From: Streptomyces mutomycini
Lineage (GTDB): Bacteria > Actinomycetota > Actinomycetes > Streptomycetales > Streptomycetaceae
Assembly (NCBI RefSeq): GCF_001700505.1
Contig: NZ_MAPV01000042.1
Span: 1-50,032, forward strand
Length of the DNA: 50,032 bases
Reading direction: 5' to 3'
In this document: piece by piece, positions 1-8,061 of the stretch
Layout: the number at the start of each line of letters is the position of its first letter
Numbering within the stretch: position 1 is the stretch's first letter
Translations under genes and position numbers: made by a program
The notes under the pieces: generated by a model
Databases searched by the model: none
The model's input: only the letters and a program-made list of their open reading frames with translations
What the model was told of the DNA's origin: nothing

Positions 1-348
1 AGCAGGGCCCAGCCGTCACTGTTGGGCCCGCCGAACACGGGGCGCAGAATCAGCCACAGGAAGAGCGGTACGCCGACGAGACGAGCCATGCTGAGGATGT
101 GGGACACCTCTCTTCGCACCCCTGTGCGCCGATGCCCGGATGGTGAGGGTAGGGTCAGGGGGCATCATTGGCACGTTCTTCACAGGAGGCCCCCGGGTGG
201 AGGTCCAGGAGACTCGAGTTCAGACGGACCGAGTACTCACCATCCCCAACATCCTCAGCATGGCTCGTCTCGTCGGCGTACCGCTCTTCCTGTGGCTGAT
301 TCTGCGCCCCGTGTTCGGCGGGCCCAACAGTGACGGCTGGGCCCTGCT
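1..348. repeat. Perfect 100-bp inverted repeat at the window edge
   Basis: Bases 1-100 are the exact reverse complement of 249-348: position p pairs with 349-p with no mismatch, and pairing fails at 101/248. The spacer is 148 bases. The right arm lies inside the phosphatidyltransferase coding sequence. The left arm has no gene of its own on the plus strand and simply repeats that coding sequence backwards. The arm may extend past the left edge. A coding-strand duplication this exact, at the very first base of the sequence, is typical of a contig-end fold-back artefact; a real inversion-duplication cannot be excluded. Confidence 0.95.
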
Positions 349-805
349 GGTCCTGATGCTGAGCGGGATCAGTGACTATCTGGACGGCAAGCTCGCCCGC
401 CGCTGGAACCAGATCAGCAGGCTCGGCCGGCTCCTGGACCCGGCCGCCGACCGCCTGTACATTCTGTCGACCCTCGTCGGGCTCACCTGGCGCGAGATCC
501 TGCCACTGTGGCTTACGGCAGCGCTCCTCGCACGTGAGCTGATGCTCCTCGTCATGGTGGGAATCCTGCGCCGCCACGGCTATCCGCCGCCCCAGGTGAA
601 CTTCCTCGGCAAAGCTGCAACATTCAACCTGATGTACGCCTTCCCCTTGTTGCTGCTCAGCGACGGAAGTGGTTGGCTTGCTTCGCTGGGCACCATTTTC
701 GGATGGGCGTTCGCCGGATGGGGTACAACCCTCTATTGGTGGGCAGGAATCCTTTACGTGGTCCAGGTCCGCCGTCTCGTCAAGGCGGATCAAGTAGCCG
801 ATTAG
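197..805 (+). CDS. CDP-alcohol phosphatidyltransferase (cardiolipin synthase/PgsA-type)
   Basis: An integral membrane enzyme that transfers a phosphatidyl group from CDP-diacylglycerol to an alcohol acceptor. The full family motif D-x2-DG-x2-AR-x8-G-x3-D-x3-D is present at about residues 60-85 (DYLDG, LAR, G, D, D). The 202-aa length and several hydrophobic segments fit the family. The GTG start at 197 is chosen over the upstream ATG at 140 because AGGAGG at 184-189 sits 7 bases before it. The S. coelicolor gene in this position (SCO1389) has, to my knowledge, been shown to be a eukaryotic-like cardiolipin synthase, and the mycobacterial counterpart is called PgsA2, so the acceptor is probably phosphatidylglycerol rather than glycerol phosphate. 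The next gene follows after 112 bases. Confidence 0.9.
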   Translation: MEVQETRVQTDRVLTIPNILSMARLVGVPLFLWLILRPVFGGPNSDGWALLVLMLSGISDYLDGKLARRWNQISRLGRLLDPAADRLYILSTLVGLTWREILPLWLTAALLARELMLLVMVGILRRHGYPPPQVNFLGKAATFNLMYAFPLLLLSDGSGWLASLGTIFGWAFAGWGTTLYWWAGILYVVQVRRLVKADQVAD

Positions 806-917
806 CTCGTTGACGTGGTGCCGTGCAGCGTCGCCGGCCCGCACCGGATAGTCGTGGTGTTGCCCCGACGGGCTAAGTCGGCCGGACCGTCGTCTCTTCG
901 AGGAGGACGTTACCGAT

Positions 918-3413
918 ATGAAGGCCGTCGTGATGGCAGGCGGTGAAGGCACCCGCCTTCGCCCAATGACCTCAAGCATGCCCAAGCCGCTCCTGCCCGT
1001 GGCCAACCGGCCGATCATGGAGCACGTGCTACGGCTGCTCAAGAGGCACGGGCTCAATGAGACCGTGGTGACCGTCCAGTTCCTCGCCTCCCTCGTCAAG
1101 AATTACTTCGGTGACGGCGAAGAGCTCGGGATGGAGCTCAGCTATGCCAACGAGGAGAAGCCACTCGGTACCGCGGGGAGCGTGAAGAACGCCGAGGAGG
1201 CACTGAAGGACGACACCTTCCTGGTCATTTCAGGCGACGCCCTCACCGACTTCGATCTCACGGACCTCATCGCCTTCCACAAGGAGAAGGGCGCCCTCGT
1301 CACGGTGTGCCTGACCCGGGTCCCGAACCCGCTGGAATTCGGGATCACCATCGTGGACGAAGAAGGAAAGGTCGAGAGGTTCCTCGAAAAGCCCACCTGG
1401 GGCCAGGTCTTCTCGGACACCGTGAACACGGGCATCTACGTCATGGAGCCCGAGGTCTTCGACTACGTCCAGGCCGACACGTCGGTTGACTGGTCGGGCG
1501 ACGTGTTCCCTCAGCTCATGAAGGACGGCAAGCTGATCTGCGGCTACATCGCAGAGGGCTACTGGGAAGACGTGGGCACGCACGAGAGCTACGTGAAGGC
1601 CCAGGCCGACGTGCTGGAGCGCAAGGTCGACGTCGAACTCGACGGCTTCGAGATCTCCCCGGGGGTCTGGGTCGCGGAGGGCGCCGATGTCCACCCCGAC
1701 GCGGTCCTGCGGGGGCCGCTCTACATCGGTGACTACGCCAAGATCGAAGCCGGCGCCGAGATCCGTGAACACACCGTGGTCGGCTCGAACGTCGTCGTGA
1801 AATCCGGTGCGTTCCTGCACCGGGCGGTCGTGCACGACAACGTCTACGTCGGACAGCACAGCAATCTGCGTGGCTGTGTGATCGGCAAGAACACCGACAT
1901 CATGCGGGCTGCACGCATCGAGGACGGTGCGGTCATCGGCGACGAGTGTCTGGTCGGCGAAGAATCGATCATCCAGGGCAACGTCAGGGTCTACCCCTTC
2001 AAGACCATCGAAGCCGGCGCCTTCGTCAACACCTCCGTGATCTGGGAGTCGCGTGGCCAGGCGCATCTCTTCGGTGCCCGCGGTGTCTCCGGGATTCTGA
2101 ACGTCGAGATCACCCCGGAACTCGCCGTACGGCTCGCCGGGGCGTACGCGACGACCCTGAAGAAGGGCGCTACTGTAACCACCGCCCGTGACCACTCCCG
2201 TGGTGCCCGTGCGCTGAAGAGAGCGGTCATCTCGGCGCTGCAGGCGAGCGCCATCGACGTCCGGGACCTGGAGAACGTGCCGCTTCCGGTGGCCCGGCAG
2301 CAGACCGCGCGGGGCAGCGCCGGCGGCATCATGATCCGTACGTCCCCGGGCGTGCCGGACTCGGTCGACATCATGTTCTTCGACGAACGGGGAGCCGATC
2401 TCTCCCAGGCGCGGCAGCGGAAGCTGGACCGCGTCTACGCCCGTCAGGAATACCGCAGGGCCTTTCCCGGAGAGATCGGGGACCTGCACTTCCCGTCGAG
2501 CGTCTACGACTCCTACACGGGCTCCCTGCTCCGCAACGTCGACACGGCGGGCATCGCGGACGCGGGTCTCAAGGTGGTCGTCGACGCGTCCAACGGCAGT
2601 GCCGGGCTCGTCCTGCCCAGCCTTCTGGGACGCCTCGGCGTGGACGCGCTGACCATCAACCCGGGCCTCGACGAGTCCCGGCCGACCGAGTCGGCCGAAT
2701 CGCGGCGTGCGGGACTCGTGCGCCTCGGCGAGATCGTGTCGTCCGCGCGGGCCGCCTTCGGCGTGCGGTTCGACCCCGTGGGTGAGCGGCTGTCCCTGGT
2801 GGACGAGCGGGGCCGCATCATCGAGGACGACCGGGCACTCCTGGTCATGCTCGACCTCGTGGCGGCGGAGCGGCGGAGTGGCCGGGTGGCCCTGCCGGTC
2901 ACCACCACCCGTGTCGCCGAGCAGGTCGCGGCCTACCACGGGACGCAGGTGGAGTGGACGACCACGTCACCCGACGATCTGACCCGGGTGGGCCGGGAGG
3001 ACACCACCATCTTCGGAGGCGACGGACGCGGTGGCTTCATCGTCCCCGAGTTCAGCAGCGTCTTCGACGGTGCGGCGGCCTTCGTCAGGCTGATCGGCCT
3101 GGTGGCCAGGACTCAGCTCACTCTCAGCCAGATCGATGCGCGTATCCCGCGCGCCCATGTGCTGCGTCGCGACCTCGCCACACCGTGGGCCGTCAAGGGC
3201 CTCGTCATGCGCCGGGTGGTGGAGGCCGCCGGAGACCGGAGCGTGGACACCACCGACGGCGTCCGCGTGGTCGAGACCGACGGCCGCTGGGTGATGGTCC
3301 TGCCCGACCCGTCCGAGGCGGTCACCCATCTGTGGGCAGAGGGCCCCGACGACGCCTCGGCCCAGGCGCTGCTCGACGAGTGGGCGGCCGTGGTGGACAG
3401 CGCGGGCGACTGA
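918..3413 (+). CDS. Mannose-1-phosphate guanylyltransferase fused to a phosphomutase-like domain
   Basis: The protein of 831 aa has an N-terminal sugar-nucleotidyltransferase domain (residues 1 to about 235, signature [11 protein letters not shown] at 8-18 and an SGD motif near 105), a central left-handed beta-helix of hexapeptide repeats (about 250-380) and a C-terminal phosphohexomutase fold (about 390-820). It should make GDP-mannose or a related NDP-sugar for glycans or lipoglycans. The mutase half lacks the usual catalytic serine loop TASHNP (RTSPGVP at about 474-480 instead) and the metal loop DGDxDR (DPVGER at 619-624), so that half is probably regulatory or inactive. The ATG start has AGGAGG at 901-906. 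Comparable long fusions are common in Streptomyces. Confidence 0.88.
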   Translation: MKAVVMAGGEGTRLRPMTSSMPKPLLPVANRPIMEHVLRLLKRHGLNETVVTVQFLASLVKNYFGDGEELGMELSYANEEKPLGTAGSVKNAEEALKDDTFLVISGDALTDFDLTDLIAFHKEKGALVTVCLTRVPNPLEFGITIVDEEGKVERFLEKPTWGQVFSDTVNTGIYVMEPEVFDYVQADTSVDWSGDVFPQLMKDGKLICGYIAEGYWEDVGTHESYVKAQADVLERKVDVELDGFEISPGVWVAEGADVHPDAVLRGPLYIGDYAKIEAGAEIREHTVVGSNVVVKSGAFLHRAVVHDNVYVGQHSNLRGCVIGKNTDIMRAARIEDGAVIGDECLVGEESIIQGNVRVYPFKTIEAGAFVNTSVIWESRGQAHLFGARGVSGILNVEITPELAVRLAGAYATTLKKGATVTTARDHSRGARALKRAVISALQASAIDVRDLENVPLPVARQQTARGSAGGIMIRTSPGVPDSVDIMFFDERGADLSQARQRKLDRVYARQEYRRAFPGEIGDLHFPSSVYDSYTGSLLRNVDTAGIADAGLKVVVDASNGSAGLVLPSLLGRLGVDALTINPGLDESRPTESAESRRAGLVRLGEIVSSARAAFGVRFDPVGERLSLVDERGRIIEDDRALLVMLDLVAAERRSGRVALPVTTTRVAEQVAAYHGTQVEWTTTSPDDLTRVGREDTTIFGGDGRGGFIVPEFSSVFDGAAAFVRLIGLVARTQLTLSQIDARIPRAHVLRRDLATPWAVKGLVMRRVVEAAGDRSVDTTDGVRVVETDGRWVMVLPDPSEAVTHLWAEGPDDASAQALLDEWAAVVDSAGD

Positions 3414-3426
3414 ACCGATGATCCCT

Positions 3427-3461
3427 CGGTCCGGAAGCCGTGTGCCACGGCTTCCGGACCG
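3427..3461 (+). terminator. Intrinsic terminator after the guanylyltransferase gene
   Basis: A perfect 16-bp stem (3427-3442 with 3446-3461) with a 3-base loop TGC begins 13 bases after the stop codon. There is no U tract, as is usual in Streptomyces. It separates the guanylyltransferase from the DUF881 operon. Confidence 0.85.
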
Positions 3462-3502
3462 CCGGTGGGGCCATTCGGCGGTAGCAGGCATGACGTGCGA
3501 CG

Positions 3503-4432
3503 ATGTGCGGCATGTCGCAGCCGCCCCCCGATCGGAGTAGCGCTCCGCCGCGTGCCCGCCCCGACGCGTCCATGTCGCTGCTGACCACCGTGATGGAACA
3601 CAGCCTCGACGAGGGATACGCCGAGGCTTCGGCACGTCGCAGAGCCGAGGGCAAGGAGGGTATGCCCCGCACCCTCAAGGCGAAGCTGGGCCTCGCCGCG
3701 GGTCTGGTGCTGGCCGCTCTCGTGGTGACGCTCGGTGCTGCCGAGGCGCAGGTCGCGGCGCCGGTCGTCGCCAAGGAGCGCGAGGAGCTCATCGACCGGG
3801 TGAACGCCGAGACATCCACGGCGGACACCCTGGAGGCGGAAGTCGAGAGCCTGCGCAAGGACGTCGGCGAGCGCCAGCGCAAGGCTCTGCAGCAGCACGG
3901 TGGGGACCAGGGCGGTCTGGTGGCGCTGCTGTCGGGCGCCACCCCCGTCGAGGGCCCCGGGATCAAACTGGTCGTGGACGACGCCGAGGACACCGACCAG
4001 GGCGGTGGCGGGCCCCGTGAGTCCACCGGCTTCGCCGACACCGGGCGCGTACGTGACCGCGACATGCAGCGCGTGGTCAACGGGCTGTGGCAGTCCGGCG
4101 CCGAGGCGGTCGCCATCAACGGGCAGCGGCTGACGGCCCTCTCAGCGATCCGGGCGGCGGGCGACGCCATACTGGTCGACAACAGGCCGCTCGTGCCGCC
4201 GTACACGGTGCTTGCGGTGGGGGACGGGAAAAAGCTCGCCACGGCCTTCCAGGACAGCGCAGACGGCCAGTATCTTCAGGCGCTGCACGAGAGCTTCGAC
4301 ATCCGCACCAGCCTCTCCGAGCAGGAGAAGGTGCGCCTTCCGGCCGCGCCCAGCCTGATCGTACGTACAGCAGAGCCTCAGGCCGCAGACACGGGCAGTG
4401 GTGCGGCAGACACAGGGAAGGGCACATCGTGA
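3503..4432 (+). CDS. DUF881 family membrane protein (first of two)
   Basis: A 309-aa protein with a cytoplasmic-looking N-terminus, one transmembrane helix at about residues 62-80, a coiled coil (about 85-125) and a C-terminal DUF881 domain with the typical VEGPGIKLVVDD and GAEAVAINGQRLT stretches. DUF881 proteins (B. subtilis YlxW/YlxX type) have no established biochemical role. They flank a small membrane protein gene in many Gram-positive bacteria, often near division or cell-envelope genes. ATG 3503 and ATG 3512 are both possible starts, and neither has a good ribosome site. The stop overlaps the next start by 4 bases (GTGA), so the three genes are translationally coupled. Confidence 0.85.
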   Translation: MCGMSQPPPDRSSAPPRARPDASMSLLTTVMEHSLDEGYAEASARRRAEGKEGMPRTLKAKLGLAAGLVLAALVVTLGAAEAQVAAPVVAKEREELIDRVNAETSTADTLEAEVESLRKDVGERQRKALQQHGGDQGGLVALLSGATPVEGPGIKLVVDDAEDTDQGGGGPRESTGFADTGRVRDRDMQRVVNGLWQSGAEAVAINGQRLTALSAIRAAGDAILVDNRPLVPPYTVLAVGDGKKLATAFQDSADGQYLQALHESFDIRTSLSEQEKVRLPAAPSLIVRTAEPQAADTGSGAADTGKGTS

Positions 4433-4770
4433 TCGCCGTACTGGGCCTCGTCGTGGGAGTCGTGGTCGGACTGTTGGTCCGGCCCGAAGTGCCGGCGGTG
4501 GTCGAGCCCTATCTGCCGATCGCCGTGGTGGCCGCGCTGGACGCCGTCTTCGGCGGTCTGCGGGCCATGCTCGACGGGATCTTCGTGGACAAGGTCTTCG
4601 TGGTGTCGTTCCTGTCGAACGTCGTGGTGGCCGCGCTGATCGTCTTCCTCGGCGACAAACTGGGCGTCGGGGCCCAGCTCTCCACCGGCGTGGTGGTCGT
4701 GCTCGGCATCCGCATCTTCTCCAACGCCGCGGCCATCCGCCGGCACGTCTTCCGGGCCTGGGGCCGATGA
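4429..4770 (+). CDS. sbp: Small basic membrane protein, Sbp/DUF1290 family
   Basis: A 113-aa, very hydrophobic protein with three to four predicted transmembrane segments (about 1-20, 28-45, 55-75, 78-95) and a basic C-terminal tail (RRHVFRAWGR). It matches the DUF1290 'small basic protein' family, whose function is unknown. The GTG start is inside the stop of the preceding DUF881 gene, and its own stop overlaps the ATG of the following DUF881 gene (ATGA). This DUF881-sbp-DUF881 arrangement equals Rv1823-Rv1825 of M. tuberculosis and suggests that the three proteins form one membrane assembly. Confidence 0.87.
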   Translation: MIAVLGLVVGVVVGLLVRPEVPAVVEPYLPIAVVAALDAVFGGLRAMLDGIFVDKVFVVSFLSNVVVAALIVFLGDKLGVGAQLSTGVVVVLGIRIFSNAAAIRRHVFRAWGR

Positions 4771-5606
4771 GCAACGAACAGAACCCGAGCGGCGAACAGA
4801 ACCACCACCGCCACGCGCGCCCCGGCGGCGCGCTCCCGCCCGAAGCGCCCGCACCGGCACCGCCTCCCGCGGCCCGGCCCGAAGGGACATCGGGGCGCCA
4901 GCGGCTGCGGGCAGGACTCTGGCCGCCCAGGGTGAGCAGGGCCCAACTGATCGTTGCGCTCCTGCTGTTCGTCCTCGGTCTGGGGCTGGCCATCCAGGTG
5001 AGGTCGAACAGCGACAACAGTGCGCTGCGCGGTGCCCGTCAGGAGGACCTCGTCCGCATCCTCGACGAGCTCGACAACCGCACCCAGCGCCTGGAGGACG
5101 AGAAGCAGCGTCTCGACGACCAGCGCACTGAGCTGGAGAACAGCTCCGACCAGGCGGAGGAGGCGCGTAAGCAGACGCGCGAGAAGGAGCGCCAACTCGG
5201 CATCCTGGCGGGTACGGTCGCGGCGCACGGCCCCGGCATCACGCTGACCATCAGCGACCCGACCGGTGCGGTGGAGGCGGACATGCTCCTCGACACCATC
5301 CAGGAGCTGCGTGCCGCGGGCGCCGAGGCGATCCAGATCAACGGCGTGCGGGTGGTGGCCGATACATACTTCTCCGGTGACGGGGGAGAGCTGGGAGTCG
5401 ACGGCCGGAAGATCGAGGCCCCGTACGAGTTCAAGGTCATCGGCAAGCCGCAGGACCTGGAGCCCGCTCTGAACATTCCCGGTGGCGTGGTGCAGACGCT
5501 CGAGAAGGAGCAGGCCACGGCGGAGGTGACCCGCGCCGAGGACATCGTCGTGGACGCCTTGCGACCGGCGGAGCGGCCTGACTACGCTCGATCGTCGTCC
5601 CAGTGA
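4767..5606 (+). CDS. DUF881 family membrane protein (second of two)
   Basis: A 279-aa protein with a proline- and histidine-rich N-terminal 45 residues, one transmembrane helix at about 60-77, a strongly charged coiled coil (about 85-145) and the DUF881 domain with HGPGITLTISDP and GAEAIQINGVRVV. The start overlaps the sbp stop by 4 bases. It is paralogous to the upstream DUF881 protein, and both expose coiled coil plus domain on the same side of the membrane by the positive-inside rule. In mycobacteria gcvH follows next; here the next gene is the FHA protein after 190 bases. Confidence 0.87.
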   Translation: MSNEQNPSGEQNHHRHARPGGALPPEAPAPAPPPAARPEGTSGRQRLRAGLWPPRVSRAQLIVALLLFVLGLGLAIQVRSNSDNSALRGARQEDLVRILDELDNRTQRLEDEKQRLDDQRTELENSSDQAEEARKQTREKERQLGILAGTVAAHGPGITLTISDPTGAVEADMLLDTIQELRAAGAEAIQINGVRVVADTYFSGDGGELGVDGRKIEAPYEFKVIGKPQDLEPALNIPGGVVQTLEKEQATAEVTRAEDIVVDALRPAERPDYARSSSQ

Positions 5607-5683
5607 GGCGGTGGCGCGCGGTGTTCGAAGGAGACGGGCGGCAGGTTGCGGGGGGTCGGCGCAACAGATCGGTGACGCGTGGT

Positions 5684-5711
5684 GGAAACTGTCGGGTGGA
5701 TACGGACGTTG
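5684..5711 (+). promoter_or_regulatory. Weak ECF/SigR-like promoter candidate
   Basis: GGAAA at 5684-5688 and CGTTG at 5707-5711 are separated by 18 bases, close to the SigR pattern GGAAT-N18-GTT with one mismatch. It lies 86 bases before the FHA gene. This is a visual match only. Confidence 0.25.
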
Positions 5712-5796
5712 TGAAGATGTCCGGGTCGGCAGGTGTGTTCATTCAGGGTTCGTCCTGCCCCACGGGCGGGTCTATTTCGGTCAAGGGGAAACGCCC

Positions 5797-6579
5797 GTGA
5801 AGTTGTTTGCGAAGTTGTTCGGAAAGAGTGCCCGCGAGGACAGCAACAGCGCTGCCCGCCACCGCGCTCCGCGTCAGGGTGCCGAGGAGCAGGGCTCGGA
5901 GCGCCCCCTGTTCCGCGACGAGGTCCAGGGAGCCGCCGGTGGGTCCGGCGCGCCGTCCGTTGACCCTGGAGGCGCAGGGCGCATAGGTTTCGATGAATCA
6001 TCGACCTCGAACACGGGTGGAGGCTTCGGCCCCACTGCGGAGGGTTCGTCCATGCCGGTTTGTACGAGGTGCGGGCACAGGAATGCCGAGGCCAGCCGTT
6101 TCTGCTCCAACTGCGGTGCGCCGCTGCGGGGCGGAGTGCCCGAGCGCGCCACGGAGACGACCTCGACCATCTCCATCTCCGGGATCGAGGCGTACGAGGC
6201 CGAGGCGACAGGCCAGAGCGCCGTTCCCTCGCTCTCCCCGGAGGCTCAGGCCGCCGTCGACGCCCTGCCGGCGGGGTCGGCGCTTCTGGTGGTCCGGCGC
6301 GGTCCGAACTCCGGCAGCCGCTTCCTGCTGGACGCCGACCTGACGACGGCCGGCCGCCACCCGCAGGGCGACATCTTTCTCGACGACGTGACCGTGTCGC
6401 GGCGTCATGTGGAGTTCCACAGGAGCCCGGACGGTAGTTTCACCGTGGGCGACGTCGGCAGCCTCAACGGCACCTATGTCAACCGCGAGCGCATCGATTC
6501 CGTCGCGCTGACCAATGGCGACGAAGTCCAGATCGGGAAGTACCGGCTGGTCTTCTACGCGAGCCAGCGGGGCGTGTGA
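5797..6579 (+). CDS. garA: FHA-domain protein, GarA/OdhI-like, with zinc ribbon
   Basis: A 260-aa protein. The N-terminal 85 residues are polar and low in complexity; a zinc ribbon follows (CTRCGHRN...FCSNCGAPL, about 88-110); then the ETTS motif at residues 120-123; then a C-terminal FHA domain (GRHPQGDIFLDDVTVSRRHVEF, GSLNGTYVNRERI). In GarA of mycobacteria and OdhI of corynebacteria a threonine in ETTS is phosphorylated by PknB/PknG, and the FHA domain then folds onto it, controlling 2-oxoglutarate dehydrogenase and glutamate metabolism. A similar switch is likely here. GTG 5797 has AAGGGG 8 bases upstream. The zinc ribbon is an addition compared with mycobacterial GarA. Confidence 0.85.
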   Translation: MKLFAKLFGKSAREDSNSAARHRAPRQGAEEQGSERPLFRDEVQGAAGGSGAPSVDPGGAGRIGFDESSTSNTGGGFGPTAEGSSMPVCTRCGHRNAEASRFCSNCGAPLRGGVPERATETTSTISISGIEAYEAEATGQSAVPSLSPEAQAAVDALPAGSALLVVRRGPNSGSRFLLDADLTTAGRHPQGDIFLDDVTVSRRHVEFHRSPDGSFTVGDVGSLNGTYVNRERIDSVALTNGDEVQIGKYRLVFYASQRGV

Positions 6580-6583
6580 CCCT

Positions 6584-6604
6584 CCCCCGGACTCCGTCCG
6601 GGGG
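6584..6604 (+). terminator. Terminator between garA-like and merR genes
   Basis: A 9-bp perfect stem (6584-6592 with 6596-6604), loop TCC, starts 4 bases after the FHA stop codon and ends 17 bases before the MerR start. Confidence 0.7.
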
Positions 6605-6621
6605 GACCCCCAGGAAGGTCC

Positions 6622-7365
6622 ATGCTGCGAACACCGACAGGCGGTGCCGGTAACGGCACCGCCGCCGCAGGCGAGCGCGCGATGAGCATCGGCACGGTGC
6701 TTCTGCAGCTGCGCGACGAGTTTCCTGAAGTCACCATCTCCAAGATCCGCTTCCTGGAGGCGGAAGGCCTGATCGATCCCCAGCGGACGCCGTCGGGCTA
6801 CCGGAAGTTCAGCCCTGCCGACGTCGAGCGGCTGGCTCAGGTGCTGCGCATGCAGCGCGACCACTATCTGCCGCTCAAGGTCATCCGTGAGCACCTGGAA
6901 GCCCTGGCTCGCGGTGAGCAGGCGGCCCTGCCGTCCCACGGCGGGCCGGGAGAGCCGGTCGACCCGCTCAGGGAGCAGGACCCGGGGCAGGCCACAGCTG
7001 CCCGTATCGGACGCCCGGAGCTCCTGGCCGCCACGGAGGCCACCGAGGAGCAGCTGGACGAGTGGGAGGCGTACGGGCTGATCGTGCCCGCCTCCGGCGG
7101 CAGCTACGACGCCGAGGCGGTGAACGTGGCGCGTCTGGTGGCGGACCTGGGCCGATTCGGCCTGGAGCCCCGGCACCTGCGGGCCGTCAAGGCGGCCGCG
7201 GAGCGCGAGGCCGGGTTGGTCGAACAGGTGGTCGCGCCCCTGCGCCGGCACCGGAATCCGCAGACCAGGGCCCATGCGGAGGCCACGGCGAAAGAGCTTG
7301 CGGAGCTCTCCGTCCGGCTTCACGCGGCGCTCGTGCAGACCGCACTGAAGGTCAGCTTCCACTGA
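6622..7365 (+). CDS. MerR family regulator (Rv1828-type)
   Basis: A 247-aa protein with an N-terminal MerR winged helix (ISKIRFLEAEGLIDPQRTPSGYRKFSPADVERL, about residues 36-75) and a long C-terminal domain with a second helix-turn-helix-like region (about 130-240), as in Rv1828 and CarA/LitR-like proteins. No effector-binding cysteines are obvious. ATG 6622 has AGGAAGG only 3 bases upstream; the internal ATG at 6682 (MSIGTVLLQLRDE) is an alternative that keeps the whole HTH. It is part of the conserved garA-merR-BFN-merR order, and the family ligand is not known. Confidence 0.85.
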   Translation: MLRTPTGGAGNGTAAAGERAMSIGTVLLQLRDEFPEVTISKIRFLEAEGLIDPQRTPSGYRKFSPADVERLAQVLRMQRDHYLPLKVIREHLEALARGEQAALPSHGGPGEPVDPLREQDPGQATAARIGRPELLAATEATEEQLDEWEAYGLIVPASGGSYDAEAVNVARLVADLGRFGLEPRHLRAVKAAAEREAGLVEQVVAPLRRHRNPQTRAHAEATAKELAELSVRLHAALVQTALKVSFH

Positions 7366-7418
7366 GTGTGGAGGAGCCCGACTATCCAAACATGGCGGGC
7401 ACGTCCTAGGGTTGCTGT

Positions 7419-7892
7419 GTGAACGAGCTCGACGTTGTGGGTGTCCGGGTGGAAATGCCCTCCAACCAACCGATCGTGCTCCTGCGTGAAGTGGGAGGCG
7501 ACCGGTATCTCCCTATCTGGATCGGCCCTGGGGAAGCGACCGCGATCGCCTTCGCCCAGCAGGGCATGGCTCCGGCCAGGCCGCTGACCCATGATCTCTT
7601 CAAGGATGTGCTCGAGGCCGTGGGCCAGGAGCTCACCGAGGTCCGGATCACGGACCTCAGGGAAGGGGTCTTCTACGCGGAGCTGGTCTTTGCCAGCGGG
7701 GTCGAGGTGAGCGCCCGTCCGTCCGACGCCATAGCGCTCGCCCTGCGCACCGGTACGCCGATCTACGGCAGTGACGGGGTGCTGGACGACGCAGGCATCG
7801 CCATTCCGGACGAGCAGGAGGACGAGGTGGAGAAGTTCCGGGAGTTCCTCGACCAGATCTCGCCGGAGGACTTCGGTACGAACAGCCAGTGA
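7419..7892 (+). CDS. Bifunctional nuclease family protein (BFN, DUF151)
   Basis: A 157-aa protein with a DUF151 core (LREVGGDRYLPIWIGPGEATAIA, then RPSDAIALALRTGTPIY) and an acidic C-terminal tail; family length is about 150-170. The plant BFN1/BFN2 relatives have RNase and DNase activity; the bacterial role is not settled (Rv1829 in mycobacteria). The GTG at 7419 lies 5 bases after a TAGGGT element at 7408-7413, so the mRNA may be leaderless or nearly so. It sits between two MerR genes in the conserved block. Confidence 0.87.
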   Translation: MNELDVVGVRVEMPSNQPIVLLREVGGDRYLPIWIGPGEATAIAFAQQGMAPARPLTHDLFKDVLEAVGQELTEVRITDLREGVFYAELVFASGVEVSARPSDAIALALRTGTPIYGSDGVLDDAGIAIPDEQEDEVEKFREFLDQISPEDFGTNSQ

Positions 7893-7975
7893 CCGTCCTG
7901 ATGACGGTTGTGTCTGCGCATCCGGCAAGCCGTTCCCGGAAATCAGTCACGGGAAACCACCCTCAGGGTGATTAT

Positions 7976-7993
7976 CACTCGGCGTGCCGAGTG
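7976..7993. promoter_or_regulatory. Palindrome upstream of the second merR promoter
   Basis: CACTCGGC-GT-GCCGAGTG, 8-bp perfect arms, ends 9 bases before the -35 box at 8003. It could be an activator or autoregulator site, or a terminator for the BFN gene, although it starts 83 bases after that stop codon. Confidence 0.5.
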
Positions 7994-8002
7994 TGGCGAT
8001 CG

Positions 8003-8031
8003 TTGACGCACCCCTGGTGACTGCCTACCTT
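8003..8031 (+). promoter_or_regulatory. Sigma-70 type promoter of the second merR gene
   Basis: TTGACG at 8003-8008 and TACCTT at 8026-8031 with 17-base spacing. The expected transcript would start near 8038, 24 bases before the GTG at 8062. Confidence 0.6.
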
Positions 8032-8061
8032 CGAGGTGGCAGGTCTAGGACGGAGGTCGGC

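Noticed and set aside
22..333. 103-codon plus-strand frame at the window start
   Set aside because: It reads through the left arm of the fold-back, which is backward phosphatidyltransferase coding sequence, and on into the wrong frame of the real gene.
1230..2939. 569-codon minus-strand frame
   Set aside because: It is antisense to the guanylyltransferase gene; histidine/arginine/valine-rich with no recognisable domain, a common shadow in high-GC DNA.
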